This document shows positions 12,220-27,860 of a DNA stretch of 64,000 bases, piece by piece. Made by a program: the position numbers and the translations under genes. The stretch's first letter is position 1. Each line of letters starts with the position of its first letter. The stretch lies in contig CAAHFI010129837.1 of assembly GCA_900893395.1 (NCBI GenBank), positions 57,572 through 121,571 on the forward strand. The letters are read 5' to 3'. Source of the DNA: Euglena gracilis (lineage: Eukaryota > Euglenozoa > Euglenophyceae > Euglenales > Euglenaceae). The notes beneath the pieces are model-generated. The model did not search any database and was not told where the DNA came from. It was given only the letters and a program-made list of their open reading frames with translations.

Positions 12220-12404
12220 CTCGATATTAGTTATAATAGTAAAAATATGCCAATAATATCTATGTATTTGCCCGAATAAATGAAAAACTTTAAAAAATTC
12301 AGTAAATAAAAAACAAAATTTTTCCCTTAATAATGGGAACAAATTTAATAAATTTTAACTAAATTTATATTAAATTTATTTATGTTATAAGATGTTTTAA
12401 CTTT

Positions 12405-13134
12405 ATGAAATTTGTGATTGTACTTTTAAATAAATTAAAATAAAAATATTATAAAATAAAATTATTTTTAATATAAATCTTAACAAAATTTTAGAAAGAA
12501 TTTTTATCATATACCCAGCACTTATTGATTATAAAAATGTTAATATTCTTAGAAGATTCATAAACTTTCAAGGTAAAATAATTCCAAAACGATTAAACAA
12601 ACCTAAATTAACATATAAACAGCACCGTCTTCTAAGAAAATCTTTTTGATTTTATTTAAAATATTAAAAAAATTAAAATGACAATAATATCAATAATCAA
12701 ACAATAAAAAATTTTTTTGTCTTTCTAAGAAAAAACATATTATGTTTTCACGTTAAAATTATTAAAAAATAGTAAAAATAATAGTGACATTAAAACAATA
12801 AAATTGAGTATTCCACAAAAATTTTAAAAACAAATACATATTTTTTATAAAATTCTTTATATTTTGAAAAACATTTAGTTATTTTTAATATAAATTTGTA
12901 AAATGATTGTTCTTATTTTTTAAAAATTACAAAATTGTAAGATTAAAAATTTTAATTAAAAATAAAATAATTTAAATTATTTAATTAAAAATTAAAATTA
13001 TTTTCTTTAGTAGATTAAAATATACGCATTTTAAAGATTAATATTATGACTACATTTTAATAAAAGTATATTCAAAAGTTAAACAAGCACGCTATTTAGG
13101 CTTACTTCCTTTTAAAACTAAAGATTTTTTTTAA
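12405..13134 (+). CDS. rps18: 30S ribosomal protein S18, about three exons
   Basis: A 7-nt first exon ATGAAAT at 12405..12411 is followed by a TTGTG intron of about 105 nt. Exon 2 (about 12515..12643) reads [20 protein letters not shown] through KQHRLLRKS. Exon 3 (13075..13134) reads [19 protein letters not shown]. Together they match S18 (DYxNxxLLRRFI...LTxKQQRxLxKAIKRARxLGLLPF). The second intron 12644..13074 is 431 nt with a TTTTG start. The gene follows atpA as in other euglenids. The N-terminal junction is approximate. Confidence 0.85.
12644..13074 (+). other. rps18 intron 2, probable complex group III twintron
   Basis: The intron is 431 nt long, starts TTTTG (NTNNG) and lacks an evident group II domain V. 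That is four group III units of about 108 nt. Euglena gracilis rps18 is, from memory, reported to hold a complex twintron excised as four group III introns; the length here agrees. Internal sites were not resolved. Confidence 0.6.
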
Positions 13135-13162
13135 TATTCTTTAGTTTTAATACTTCAAATTT

Positions 13163-13294
<132 letters not shown>

Positions 13295-13389
13295 CTAAAT
13301 AAAATTTACCTTTCAATTTCATACAAATACGTTCATTAAATCTATAACGATTTTTGTAAATTTATTATAAATAATAAAGAAAACCTTAT

Positions 13390-13463
13390 CGGGATGTAGC
13401 GCAGTTTGGTAGCGCATTGCATTTGGGATGCAAGGGTCGCAGGTTCGAATCCTGTCATCCCGA
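13390..13463 (+). tRNA. trnP-UGG: tRNA-Pro (UGG)
   Basis: A 74-nt cloverleaf: acceptor CGGGATG/CATCCCG, anticodon loop TTTGGGA giving UGG, T arm GCAGG-TTCGAAT-CCTGT. Confidence 0.95.
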
Positions 13464-13473
13464 AAAACAGAAA

Positions 13474-13558
13474 GGAGAGGTGTCTGAGTGGTTTAAAGTA
13501 CTGGTCTTGAAAACCAGCGTAGTTTTTGCTACCGAGGGTTCGAATCCCTCCTTCTCCG
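13474..13558 (+). tRNA. trnS-UGA: tRNA-Ser (UGA)
   Basis: An 85-nt class II tRNA: acceptor GGAGAGG/CTTCTCC, anticodon loop CTTGAAA giving UGA, a long variable arm and T loop TTCGAAT. It is ten bases from trnP. Confidence 0.95.
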
Positions 13559-13671
13559 AATTAAAATGAAAATTAAAATAAATTTGACGTTTTTAATACA
13601 AATCACAATATTTTATTATAAATAATATAAAATTATTTTGATCTTAATTTAAATTTAAATATTAAAAAAAT

Positions 13672-14442
13672 TTATGCATTAGTTAAAGTAACTAAATTAG
13701 AAGATTGCAATGCTTTGATAAATGCATTGAAAGGTGTAACACTTCCATCTGTAGTCAGATCAAAAATCATATAATTATCAAAAAATTCATCTTTTTCTAT
13801 AATTAAATTTAATCTTTTAATAGGCTTTTGAAAACTGGCTTTTTTTGCTTCTATTTTTAATAAAATTTTTAAAGTAATATTAAAGGAAATTTTAGTAAAC
13901 AATAATTCTCGTGAATTTAGTAGTTTTAAATGAGGAGGAAATATTATATCTCCTGATAAAAAATCTTTCACTTCAAAAGCATTTAAAACAGCAAAAAATT
14001 TATTACCTTGGTAGGATTTTGAACATAATTTAAAACGTAGAAGTTTGAATTTTTTAGTTATTTCGAGTAAACTTTGTTTTAACTCTTCTAAACCTAAAAA
14101 GTTGTGAACAACATGAAAAGTACTAGTATTTTTTAAATTATTTGTGACAAAGAACATAACATTTGTAATGTTCCAACTCTCAAAAAAATAGATCTTAATC
14201 TTTCAATTATAACGAATATTTATATAAATTTTTTATTAGGAAAAATTTATTTCTTTTATTAACAATCTTAAAATATTGTAAATTTAATTAAATTATCTAA
14301 ACAAATCTAGTAATAAATACCTTCTAATTTCAGTAACAAAAAAGTTTTTATCAAAAAATTGTAGATTTTTTACTTTAAAAAAAGCCAAATTACCATCTTT
14401 TAATAGCCTACTTCTTAAAACATATATTTTTAAATATTTCAT
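13672..14442 (-). CDS. rpoA: RNA polymerase alpha subunit, short and divergent, two exons
   Basis: Exon 1 runs from ATG at 14442 to about 14290 and contains SRLLKDGNLAFFKVKN and a VTEIRRYLLLDL block that aligns with the GLTxGNALRRxLL motif. Exon 2, about 14184..13672, contains NFLGLEELKQSLLEITKKFK then LLRFKL, matching GVLHEFSTIPGVxEDVxxIILNLKKLRFK, and NYMIFDLTTDGSVTPFNAFI, matching LxxDIWTDGSIxPxEA. The product is about 215 residues: the alpha N-terminal domain that assembles the polymerase, with no C-terminal DNA-contact domain. Short, poorly conserved rpoA genes are known from Euglena. The intron between the exons is about 105 nt, probably group III. Confidence 0.75.
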
Positions 14443-14607
14443 AAAAGATTCATAATAAATAATTACGTTCTATAAAAAAAGAAAAAAAATAATTTTTGTT
14501 AAAATTAATAAGGATTTATTGTTAAACAAAACATAATTTTTTAAATTAATTTAAACTATATTCTTAGATCAAAATTCATCAAAAATAAAAAAAAGAAAAA
14601 ATATGAA

Positions 14608-14805
14608 TTATAAGAAAATACCATCCAATATTCCTATTAAAAAAACTAAAAAAAACCAGAAGCGACACGCCAACCAAATACGAGATTTGTTATTTTCCCA
14701 TCCTTTAGGAGAAGCAAAAATAACTGGCAGCGTAAGAACCAATATAAAAGAGAAAATAATTAGAGCTAAAACTAAAGCTTGAAACGTAAATGTAAATAAA
14801 AGCAT
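14608..14805 (-). CDS. psbZ: Photosystem II protein Z
   Basis: A 65-residue frame with two hydrophobic helices around LPVIFASPKGWENNKSRIW and ending FLVFLIGILDGIFL. This is PsbZ (Ycf9), which has the conserved PVVFASPxGW loop and C-terminal LVFLVGILNS. It stabilises PSII supercomplexes. The gene is uninterrupted. Confidence 0.93.
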   Translation of the reverse strand: MLLFTFTFQALVLALIIFSFILVLTLPVIFASPKGWENNKSRIWLACRFWFFLVFLIGILDGIFL

Positions 14806-14994
14806 AATAACTAAAAGTTAAACATTTTACACTTAAACCAAATATAAAAAACTAAAATATATACTAAATCACTTTTATAAAAAAGAATTGTACTTCTTTT
14901 ATACAATTTTTAAAAATAATTAAAAAAATCAATAAAGAAAACAACTAATAATTATAGAATAAATAAAAATATTATTTAAAGGTTATGTATAAAC

Positions 14995-15494
14995 TTATTT
15001 AATAATTATTGAAGCTCCTGCTTCTTCTAGAAGTTTTTTAGTTTCTTCTGCTACTTCTTTTGATACAGCCTCACATACAACCTTTGGAACAGATTCAATA
15101 AGATCTTTAGCTTCTTTAAGACCTAATGTTGTTAAACTACGGACAGTTTTAATAACATTAATTCTTTTTGCACTTGGAACTTCTTGGATGATAACATCAA
15201 ATTCAGTTTTTTCCTCCACTACAGTTTCATCCGCTTTTGAAGGTAAAATTGATGGATTCGTATTACTAGCTGACAAAGCAATAGTAGCATCAACACCGAA
15301 GGTATTTTCAAAAAAGTAATAATATTCTAAATCATAAAAAATAAAAAATATTATTTTATGTAAAATATAATAATAAAAGCTAAAAAAAATAAAATTTTTT
15401 TACAAAACCCCAAAATTTGTTTAACTAGCTCGTAAGCTTCTAGTAAAGTAATTTTTTTAAGTCTTTCTAAAATTTCATCTGTTTCTGTTGACAT
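14995..15494 (-). CDS. rpl12: 50S ribosomal protein L12, two exons
   Basis: Exons 15415..15494 ([20 protein letters not shown] then YELVKQ) and 14995..15310 ([17 protein letters not shown]... to [10 protein letters not shown]) join to 396 nt and 131 residues, the L7/L12 norm. The N-terminal dimerisation part, an Ala/Ser/Pro hinge and the C-terminal globular block ([20 protein letters not shown]) are all visible. The 104-nt intron 15311..15414 begins TTTGG (group III). L12 recruits translation factors on the ribosome stalk. Confidence 0.93.
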
Positions 15495-15593
15495 AATAAA
15501 AATAATTCTTCAATAATAAAAAAAATAAAATTTTTCTACAAAAATTTTTACATATACCTATTAAGAAGTTATTCTTAAAAAATAAGAAGATTC

Positions 15594-17295
15594 TATCTTT
15601 TTGAGAATTGTGGCGCTTTGCGCGCTTTTTTCAAACCGTATTAATAAACTAGAAAAAAGTTCTGTTACAAAACTAAACATCTTTTTTATTTCATTAAAAA
15701 ATGTAAGATTAAGCTTTTGAAATAGATGATACTATTTTCTTTTTTTTAATTAATAATCTATTGTTAGAGATTGTAACGATTATACAAAACTATACTTTCC
15801 CTATTATTAAAATAAAATTGTTTTTAAAATTAAAAAGAAATTATATAATATAAACAACTATTTTTTATAAAATGAATAATAATTAATGAAAAATTACATA
15901 TTTGAATTAACTTTATAGTAAATAGTGTTACAAAGTTAATACAAAAAAATAATAGGACTTAAATATACAAACTTCTTCTTTCTTTACACAAAGAATTTCG
16001 TGTTAAAAAACCGTTCACTTTCAGTTTTTTTTTGTCTTCCTTTTCTATAAAAACGCTTAATGATTTTGATATAGCAAGTTTTTTTACATAAAATAAAATT
16101 TCTACAATATAAAACAAAAATATAATCTTTAATTTTTTTAAATTTTTGGTATTACTCGGTCATAACGCTTAAAAATCATAAAATGGCATCTGCTTGACCA
16201 GAAAGGCCTCCTCCTTTTACATAAGCATGAACTTTATAATTATTAATGTTAAGAAGTTCGAACGGACTACAATAGAATAAAAATATAACTTTCTAATTTT
16301 TAAAACAAAAAAAATGTTTTGCAATAGAAAAAACTAAACTAATTAAAAAATACAAATAAAACACAAATACAACTTTCAACGTTATTTAGATTGTAAATAC
16401 TTGAAAAAATATATAAAAAAATAGTTTATTAAACAAACAAAAATTAAAAATAACATTTTAAAAATTCTTTTTCTCAACGAAGGTTATTAGTTGATAGAAA
16501 ATAAAATTGATAAATTATTTCCCTCAAAAGAACTGGACAAACATCAATAAATGTATCCAGCTCATAAAAAGTTTATTAAAATAAAATAGAATAACTTTCA
16601 TAAATACTTCCTTAATTAAAATTTTATGAACAATAAAGATAATTTATAACAATGTTTAATAATCTATCATTTACTTTTTTATATTTGTATATCATAATTT
16701 AAAGAAAGTCTTTCGAATAAAATATAAAAATTATAAAAAAATTTAGTTCTTACGTCTAAGGTAAATTTGAATATTTTGATTTCAAATTAAAAAGAATTTC
16801 TATCCAAGAAGTATATTAGTATATTAATATGTGCAACTATATTAATATCGATTTAACTTTATTAAAAATTTCAACTGTTATCTTAAACTTAATTTAAATT
16901 CAATTATTAACTCGAAATTTATCATCTTTAGGATTAAATTAAAAAATAATAAATCTATTAAATGCTTAAAAATTATTAAATAAAAATCAATAATAAAATT
17001 TAAATAAACGAGATTATTTTTTTTCCCTTAACTTGGAAATGTTAAATAAAGACTTTTAGAACTCGCAACTGCAAATAGTTAAAAGCTTTTTCTCCATTAA
17101 TCAAAATTTCACCACCACCATCTTTAGGAAGGAAGAGAATTATTTTGGCAATAGAAGATTTTCTAGTTAAATAAAAAATTTTTAAAAAAATTAAATTAAA
17201 AAAATTATATGATTCATAATAAATCTAAAATAAATATAAAAAATTTTTTAAGAAATCCATAACTTACCTATTACTTCAATAGAATTTAATTTCAT
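15594..17295 (-). CDS. rps9: 30S ribosomal protein S9, about six exons
   Basis: Exon 1 17263..17295 (MKLNSIEVIGK), then a 95-nt group III intron (TTATG). Exon 2 about 17069..17167 (TRKSSIAKIILFLPKDGGGE then ILINGEKAFNYLQ). A tiny exon near 16490 is likely, after a group II domain V at about 16523..16565. Exon 4 16182..16269 (SPFELLNINNYKVHAYVKGG then GLSGQADAI). Exon 5 about 15968..16080 (KKKLKVNGFLTRNSLCKERR). Exon 6 15594..about 15640 (YGLKKARKAPQFSKR). All follow the S9 plan, whose C-terminal KR tail reaches the P-site tRNA. Intron length far exceeds coding length. The inner exon borders are approximate. Confidence 0.82.
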
Positions 17296-17406
17296 AAAAA
17301 TAACTAAAAATAAATTTAACAATAAACAAAATTCTATATTAAAAAATTTTTTTAATAAAATATAAATATGTCCTTTGAAATTTCCTATCTCAAAGAAAAA
17401 CCTTAT

Positions 17407-18363
<957 letters not shown>

Positions 18364-18397
18364 AAAAATAATTACAATTTTACATATTATCACAGCA

Positions 18398-18562
18398 CTA
18401 TTGTGGTAATTTGTCTCCAAAAGAAAAATTAACATTAGTATTCGCTTCAAAAGATTTTCCTAAAGAAAGAGCAAAAAGAACTTTTTTAAGCACCTTTTTT
18501 TTCCAGTTACTTTTCCTTGAGTTTCTACGAGATTTGGACATTTTCTTTTTTGGAACCGCCAT
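18398..18562 (-). CDS. rpl32: 50S ribosomal protein L32
   Basis: A 54-residue frame starting MAVPKKKMSKSRRNSRKSNW, the standard plastid L32 start (MAVPKKRTSxSKKxxRxxxW). The C-terminal part is variable, as usual in this family. It sits just upstream of psaC on the same strand and downstream of rbcL. It is below a 60-residue ORF cutoff. Confidence 0.92.
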   Translation of the reverse strand: MAVPKKKMSKSRRNSRKSNWKKKVLKKVLFALSLGKSFEANTNVNFSFGDKLPQ

Positions 18563-18688
18563 AAAAAAATAAAAGATCTTTTTGAACTTAAAAATTTAAA
18601 CATTATTCTAAAAATTATAAAATTTAACGTATTTAAAAAATACTAAAAAATATTCAAAAAAATTTGAGATAAAACGAAATTATTTTAA

Positions 18689-24253
<5,565 letters not shown>

Positions 24254-24445
24254 ATTTTAATAATAAAATAAAAATTATATTCGAAAAATCACTTTACAGT
24301 TATTTATAGATAATTTACATTATTATTATTAATAAGTTTTGCTACTAATTTTTGTCTATTTGAGGTCTAAAAATATAATACTCACGTTTAGTTTCTTTTA
24401 CTCTAGATAAGTCAGTTACGTTAGTTTCACAGTCAATATACGTAT

Positions 24446-24655
24446 CTACGATAATACACCATATGGCTTCAGCTTCTCAAGTAAAGAATAACTAATATCC
24501 TCCACAGTAAATGAAGATGAAACTTTATTATACATCAAAAATATGTTTTTAGCCGCTAAACGGAACGCAACTTTTTGCCTCACCTTACGGGACACGTCTG
24601 TTTCTATTGTGTAATTTTTTAACCTTTCATTTAATATATCTTTTTTACGTACCAT
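24446..24655 (-). pseudogene. Rep-like N-terminal fragment (69 codons)
   Basis: The frame from ATG at 24655 contains RLAAKNIFLMYNKV, which resembles motif I of CRESS-type Rep endonucleases (xxAKxIFLTYxxC), followed by a helix-like stretch (VEDISYSLLEKLKPYG). The frame stops at 24446. Another frame continues open for about 40 codons to the left, which suggests a frameshifted relic. No HUH motif is visible after the break. AGGAAAA precedes the ATG. Alternative: an unrelated small ORF; the motif I match and the similar fragments nearby argue against that. Confidence 0.5.
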
Positions 24656-25078
24656 AGTAGTTTTCCTTGAATAATGTATTATTTTTTGCTTATTTCCCGT
24701 ACATAGTATCTTAAATAGGAGTTGTATGCAGTCGTATTTAACGATTTACATGTTACATCCCTTTAATTGTAAAGAATTCTCATTACTTTTCATACACATA
24801 GTTCAAAACCGTTTGCCTGAGGCAGATTACATTTATTTAGTAATAATATCATGTGAGTGACTTTTTTAAGTTATTAGTGCAATATTGTGATTGTGTTATT
24901 GCGTGGTTAATGTTTACAAAACCATACCCCGTTTTGTCAGTAACGACCGAGAATTTGCTAAGTAAATTGCCCCCTAATAATAATAATAATATAATAATAA
25001 GTTAATAGATTAATAATAGGTTAATAGATTAATAATAGGTTATAACTCCAAATAAAACTAATCAAAAAATTACGTTAG
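24656..25078. other. Intergenic region between two divergent Rep-like fragments
   Basis: No gene seen. This stretch is visibly less AT-rich than its surroundings around 24700-24960. It separates a minus-strand Rep-like start (24655) from a plus-strand Rep-like fragment (25079), the arrangement of a bidirectional intergenic region. It contains a tandem repeat at 25001..25038. No canonical nonanucleotide origin in a stem-loop was found. Confidence 0.4.
25001..25038. repeat. Two tandem copies of a 19-nt repeat
   Basis: The unit GTTAATAGATTAATAATAG occurs at 25001..25019 and again at 25020..25038 without change. It may be slippage in AT-rich DNA or an iteron-like repeat beside a Rep-like fragment. 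Confidence 0.7.
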
Positions 25079-25267
25079 AAAAAAGTAAAATCAAAGAAAA
25101 GTTCCTTTAATAAATTTGAAAAAAACGTTGGTAAAAACGCTAAATACCGACTGTCAGCTAGGAAAGTATTTCTTACATCTCCAAAATGCCCTTTATCTTT
25201 AGAATATGTTGCAGAATTCCTTAAATTTAGATTTATTAAAGTACGATACCATAATAAAAGGTTATAA
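25079..25267 (+). pseudogene. Rep-like N-terminal fragment on the plus strand
   Basis: An open frame of 62 codons without an ATG lies between stops at 25076 and 25265. It contains YRLSARKVFLTSPKCPLSLE, a close match to Rep motif I with its flanks (xRLxARxxFLTYPKCPLSxEE). It ends in TAA before any HUH motif. The orientation is opposite to all other Rep-like pieces here. It is best read as a truncated relic. Confidence 0.6.
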
Positions 25268-25318
25268 AAGTTGTTCCTGCTGACCTTAAACTAAAACCAA
25301 TAAAAATAACAAAAACGT

Positions 25319-25346
25319 GTCCACTAGGATTTTATTCTCGGTGAAC
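25319..25346. repeat. 28-nt hairpin repeat, copy 1
   Basis: The stem arms are GTCCAC and GTGAAC (one C.A mismatch) around a loop containing ATTTTATTCTC. It shares its layout and left flank (ACGT) with copies at 25459 and 27493. It lies just past the plus-strand Rep-like fragment. Confidence 0.75.
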
Positions 25347-25458
25347 TTTAAAAAAGTTAATAACATTTTAATAACAACTAGCTAACTAAATTATTTATAT
25401 TTTTAATTAAATAATTTTATAATAATTATACTAATAATAACAATTTAATAACAAACGT

Positions 25459-25486
25459 GTCCACTAGAATTTTATTCTTGGTGGAC
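25459..25486. repeat. 28-nt hairpin repeat, copy 2
   Basis: The stem GTCCAC/GTGGAC is perfectly paired here. The inner part GAAT/ATTC can extend it. It lies 36 bases downstream of the 576-codon ORF stop (minus strand) and is followed on that strand by a T-rich stretch, so a terminator or RNA 3' end role is possible. The upstream 100 bases resemble those of copy 3. Confidence 0.78.
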
Positions 25487-25522
25487 TTTAAAAAATTTTA
25501 ATGGAATAATATAATAACTTAA

Positions 25523-27253
25523 TTATTTATTAGTTATATTATCTAGTAACATACTAAGTAAAATATATAAGAAGTTCAAAGACCCAGTATATTCTCTTAA
25601 AAATAATGGCGATTCGTTGATAAATTTGATTTTATATTTGGAAGGAATTTCATATTTTGTATGCTGATATATTTTAATTTCAGCTAATTGATTTTTTTTA
25701 TTTGCTTTTAGCAAAAGGTTATTAAGAACATAACAAAAACAAAGACCTCCTAGTTTTGGTACGTTTGATATATTTAAAATTTTACCATTTTTAATAGTAG
25801 AAAAAAAGCTTTCAACTAAATTTTTAGTCCATACTCTTTTTTCATCAAATATCACATATATATTTAAATATAGCTGTGATTTTACTGCTTTACATTCTAA
25901 TTTTAGATATGTCTCTTGAAGAATTTTATCTTTGGAATCAGTATGTATTAATATTACAGGTTCTACCGAATACATTATCCATAGAATATCTTCACTTGTA
26001 ATTAAATTAAGAAAATCTCTTATAAGGCTAGTATTAAAACTATCACATACGAAAATCTCAATTTTTAATTTTACAAAAAAAACGTTATTTTCATTGCTAT
26101 AAAACTTAGTTAAACTAAACGAAACAAATTTTATTTTTTTGTATGATTTTCTTACGTTCGTTAAGTTAACATTTTCATTCAATCTATTTTGAAAAGAACG
26201 TTTAACAGAATTTATTGTATTATCTGTAAGTGATTTATTAGTAATTATATTATAAATTTCTCCTTGATTAATATCGTCAATATTTTTATTTTGCCACGGT
26301 TTAATTGATTTATATAAAAATTGTTTAAGGATTCTATCAATAGACATCCAATTAAAATACCACTCTATTTCATTATTGTTCTTTTTTTTTTTATAAGTAC
26401 AAATAAAAACATCCGAATATTTTGGTTTACTTTGAGAATTTAAAATATTTATTTCTAGAATTAATAATTCTAAAATATAATTGCAAAATAAATCTCTTAT
26501 TTTTTTCCCTTTATTGTTAATATTTATTAAATCCTCACACTTTTTTGTATATTTTTCGGTTATTGCTAAAAATTCTGAATCCTCGAAAAAGCTCTTAATT
26601 TCAAATTGTTTTTCTTTTTTTATTTCTATTTTTTCTATTTCTTCGTCATTATCGATTTTTTTTGCTAAAACAGTTTTTCTTTTTTCTTTATCAATCTCTT
26701 CCGGACCTTTTTTTAAAACTTCAAGGAAAATTTTAGGTAGAAAATAATTTCCCCTTGCTTTCTCAATTAAATTATATTGAGTAATAAATTTAAAACTTAA
26801 ACAGTTATTATTTTTAGATTCATAGCGCGGTATTCTATTCCAAAAAAGTTCCTCTTCGGGGTCTCGGCAATTAATAATAAAACCACCAACATTGCCAGGA
26901 CTATCCCCTTTAGCTTTTTCGATACTTATAATTGTATTTTTATCAAAACTAAACAAGTCTTCTAAATATTTTGGCCGACAATTTTTCTTTAGTTCGAGGT
27001 AAGCTTTAATAAAAATATCGGTTTCTTTCTGAAAATCCACGTATTTGCATATGGTATACATAATAAAAGAAATTTTATCGTCGTTTATTATTGCATGCCA
27101 TTTTTTAATAAAAGAATAATCCATTTCTATTAAAGATTGAAAATTTGTCCTTATTAAAATTCTCCAATTACGTGTTATATTATAACTACCATAATATCTC
27201 GAACTTGTGGTGTTAATTTTGAATTTGTATTTTTTTCTTAATTTTTGAACCAT
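25523..27253 (-). CDS. Hypothetical 576-residue protein with two decayed Rep-like modules
   Basis: ATG at 27253 follows GGGAG by seven bases, a ribosome site matching the 16S tail. I know no annotated homologue. The N-terminal part has KAYLELKKNCRPKYLEDLF followed by ISIEKAKGDSPGN, which resembles the HLQGY-to-IEKARG stretch of Rep endonucleases with the HUH histidines lost. Near residues 375-545 a similar order recurs: LKIEIFVCDSFNTSLIRDFL (motif I place), LWIMYSVEP, LYLNIYVIFDEKR (HUH place) and CYVLNN (YxxK place). A charged, coiled linker near residues 185-215 separates the modules. Catalytic residues are missing, so nicking is unlikely, but 576 open codons in such AT-rich DNA suggest selection. 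Function unknown. Confidence 0.55.
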   Translation of the reverse strand: MVQKLRKKYKFKINTTSSRYYGSYNITRNWRILIRTNFQSLIEMDYSFIKKWHAIINDDKISFIMYTICKYVDFQKETDIFIKAYLELKKNCRPKYLEDLFSFDKNTIISIEKAKGDSPGNVGGFIINCRDPEEELFWNRIPRYESKNNNCLSFKFITQYNLIEKARGNYFLPKIFLEVLKKGPEEIDKEKRKTVLAKKIDNDEEIEKIEIKKEKQFEIKSFFEDSEFLAITEKYTKKCEDLININNKGKKIRDLFCNYILELLILEINILNSQSKPKYSDVFICTYKKKKNNNEIEWYFNWMSIDRILKQFLYKSIKPWQNKNIDDINQGEIYNIITNKSLTDNTINSVKRSFQNRLNENVNLTNVRKSYKKIKFVSFSLTKFYSNENNVFFVKLKIEIFVCDSFNTSLIRDFLNLITSEDILWIMYSVEPVILIHTDSKDKILQETYLKLECKAVKSQLYLNIYVIFDEKRVWTKNLVESFFSTIKNGKILNISNVPKLGGLCFCYVLNNLLLKANKKNQLAEIKIYQHTKYEIPSKYKIKFINESPLFLREYTGSLNFLYILLSMLLDNITNK

Positions 27254-27492
27254 AATTATTCTCCCATAAAAAATTTGTCCAATTAACTATAACTATATTC
27301 TTTCAACAATAGTTTATTGTTGACCTACCCAATTAATTTAACGCTTAATGCTCATACAACAAATTAGCTATTTAATAACAATTTAATAACAAGTTAGCAA
27401 TAAAATAAAAATTAATTTGATAATAATTATACTAGTAATAATATTTATAATGATTTTAATCACAACTTTATAACAAAAAATAACAAAAACGT

Positions 27493-27520
27493 GTCCGCTG
27501 GTATTTTATTCTCAGCGAAC
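27493..27520. repeat. 28-nt hairpin repeat, copy 3
   Basis: The stem here is GTCCGCTG/CAGCGAAC around TATTTTATTCT. Compared with copies 1 and 2 both arms change together (CGCTG with CAGCG against CCAC with GTGG), which points to a selected structure. It follows a 12-codon minus-strand ORF (27560..27522) that has a GGGAG site. Confidence 0.78.
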
Positions 27521-27521
27521 T

Positions 27522-27560
27522 TTATTTTTTTTTTTGAAGTTTTGTTTTTGAATTGTTCAT
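27522..27560 (-). other. Mini-ORF with a GGGAGAATAAAATG start region
   Basis: GGGAG lies six bases before ATG, then 12 codons and a TAA, directly abutting hairpin copy 3. It may be the surviving 5' end of a lost gene. The start context is close to that of the 576-codon ORF (GGGAGAATAATTATG). Confidence 0.4.
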
Positions 27561-27678
27561 TTTATTCTCCCAAAAATAATAGAGCAATAATTTTCTAAAT
27601 TTTTTTATTCTCCGGGCGGACAGAAAAAAAAAAATTTATTAAAAAAAAATTTTAAGTTTTATTAAACTTAAAATAATT

Positions 27679-27745
27679 GTTAAAAAAATGCCTCATGCTT
27701 TTCAAAATTAATTCGAACTTTTGATGTCAAGAGGCATTTTTTAAC
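27679..27745. repeat. Long inverted repeat (15-16 bp arms, 36-nt loop)
   Basis: The left arm GTTAAAAAAATGCCTC at 27679..27694 is complementary to GAGGCATTTTTTAAC at 27731..27745 with one extra base. It lies downstream of the Rep-like gene that ends at 27861 on the minus strand, and both arms end in A/T runs, so it could act as a two-way terminator. An origin role is also possible. Confidence 0.7.
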
Positions 27746-27860
27746 AAATTAATGTTACCACTAATTTTCCGCCCTAGAATAAATATAACATATTTATAAC
27801 AAATAACAAATTAGTAATATTTTTATTACTAATAAAATAATAACATATAATAAAAACGTA

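Noticed and set aside
24656-25078. A canonical CRESS origin (TAGTATTAC-type nonanucleotide in a stem-loop)
   Set aside because: Only loose matches such as ATATTATTAC are present, none at the tip of a stable stem, and such strings are common in AT-rich DNA.
26481-26747. Plus-strand ORF of 88 codons inside the 576-codon ORF
   Set aside because: It is the antisense shadow of an AT-rich gene with no motif of its own; the minus-strand frame is far longer and has a ribosome site.
25523-27253. Group II intron maturase or reverse transcriptase
   Set aside because: No YxDD motif, no domain X-like end, and the ORF is not inside a group II intron.
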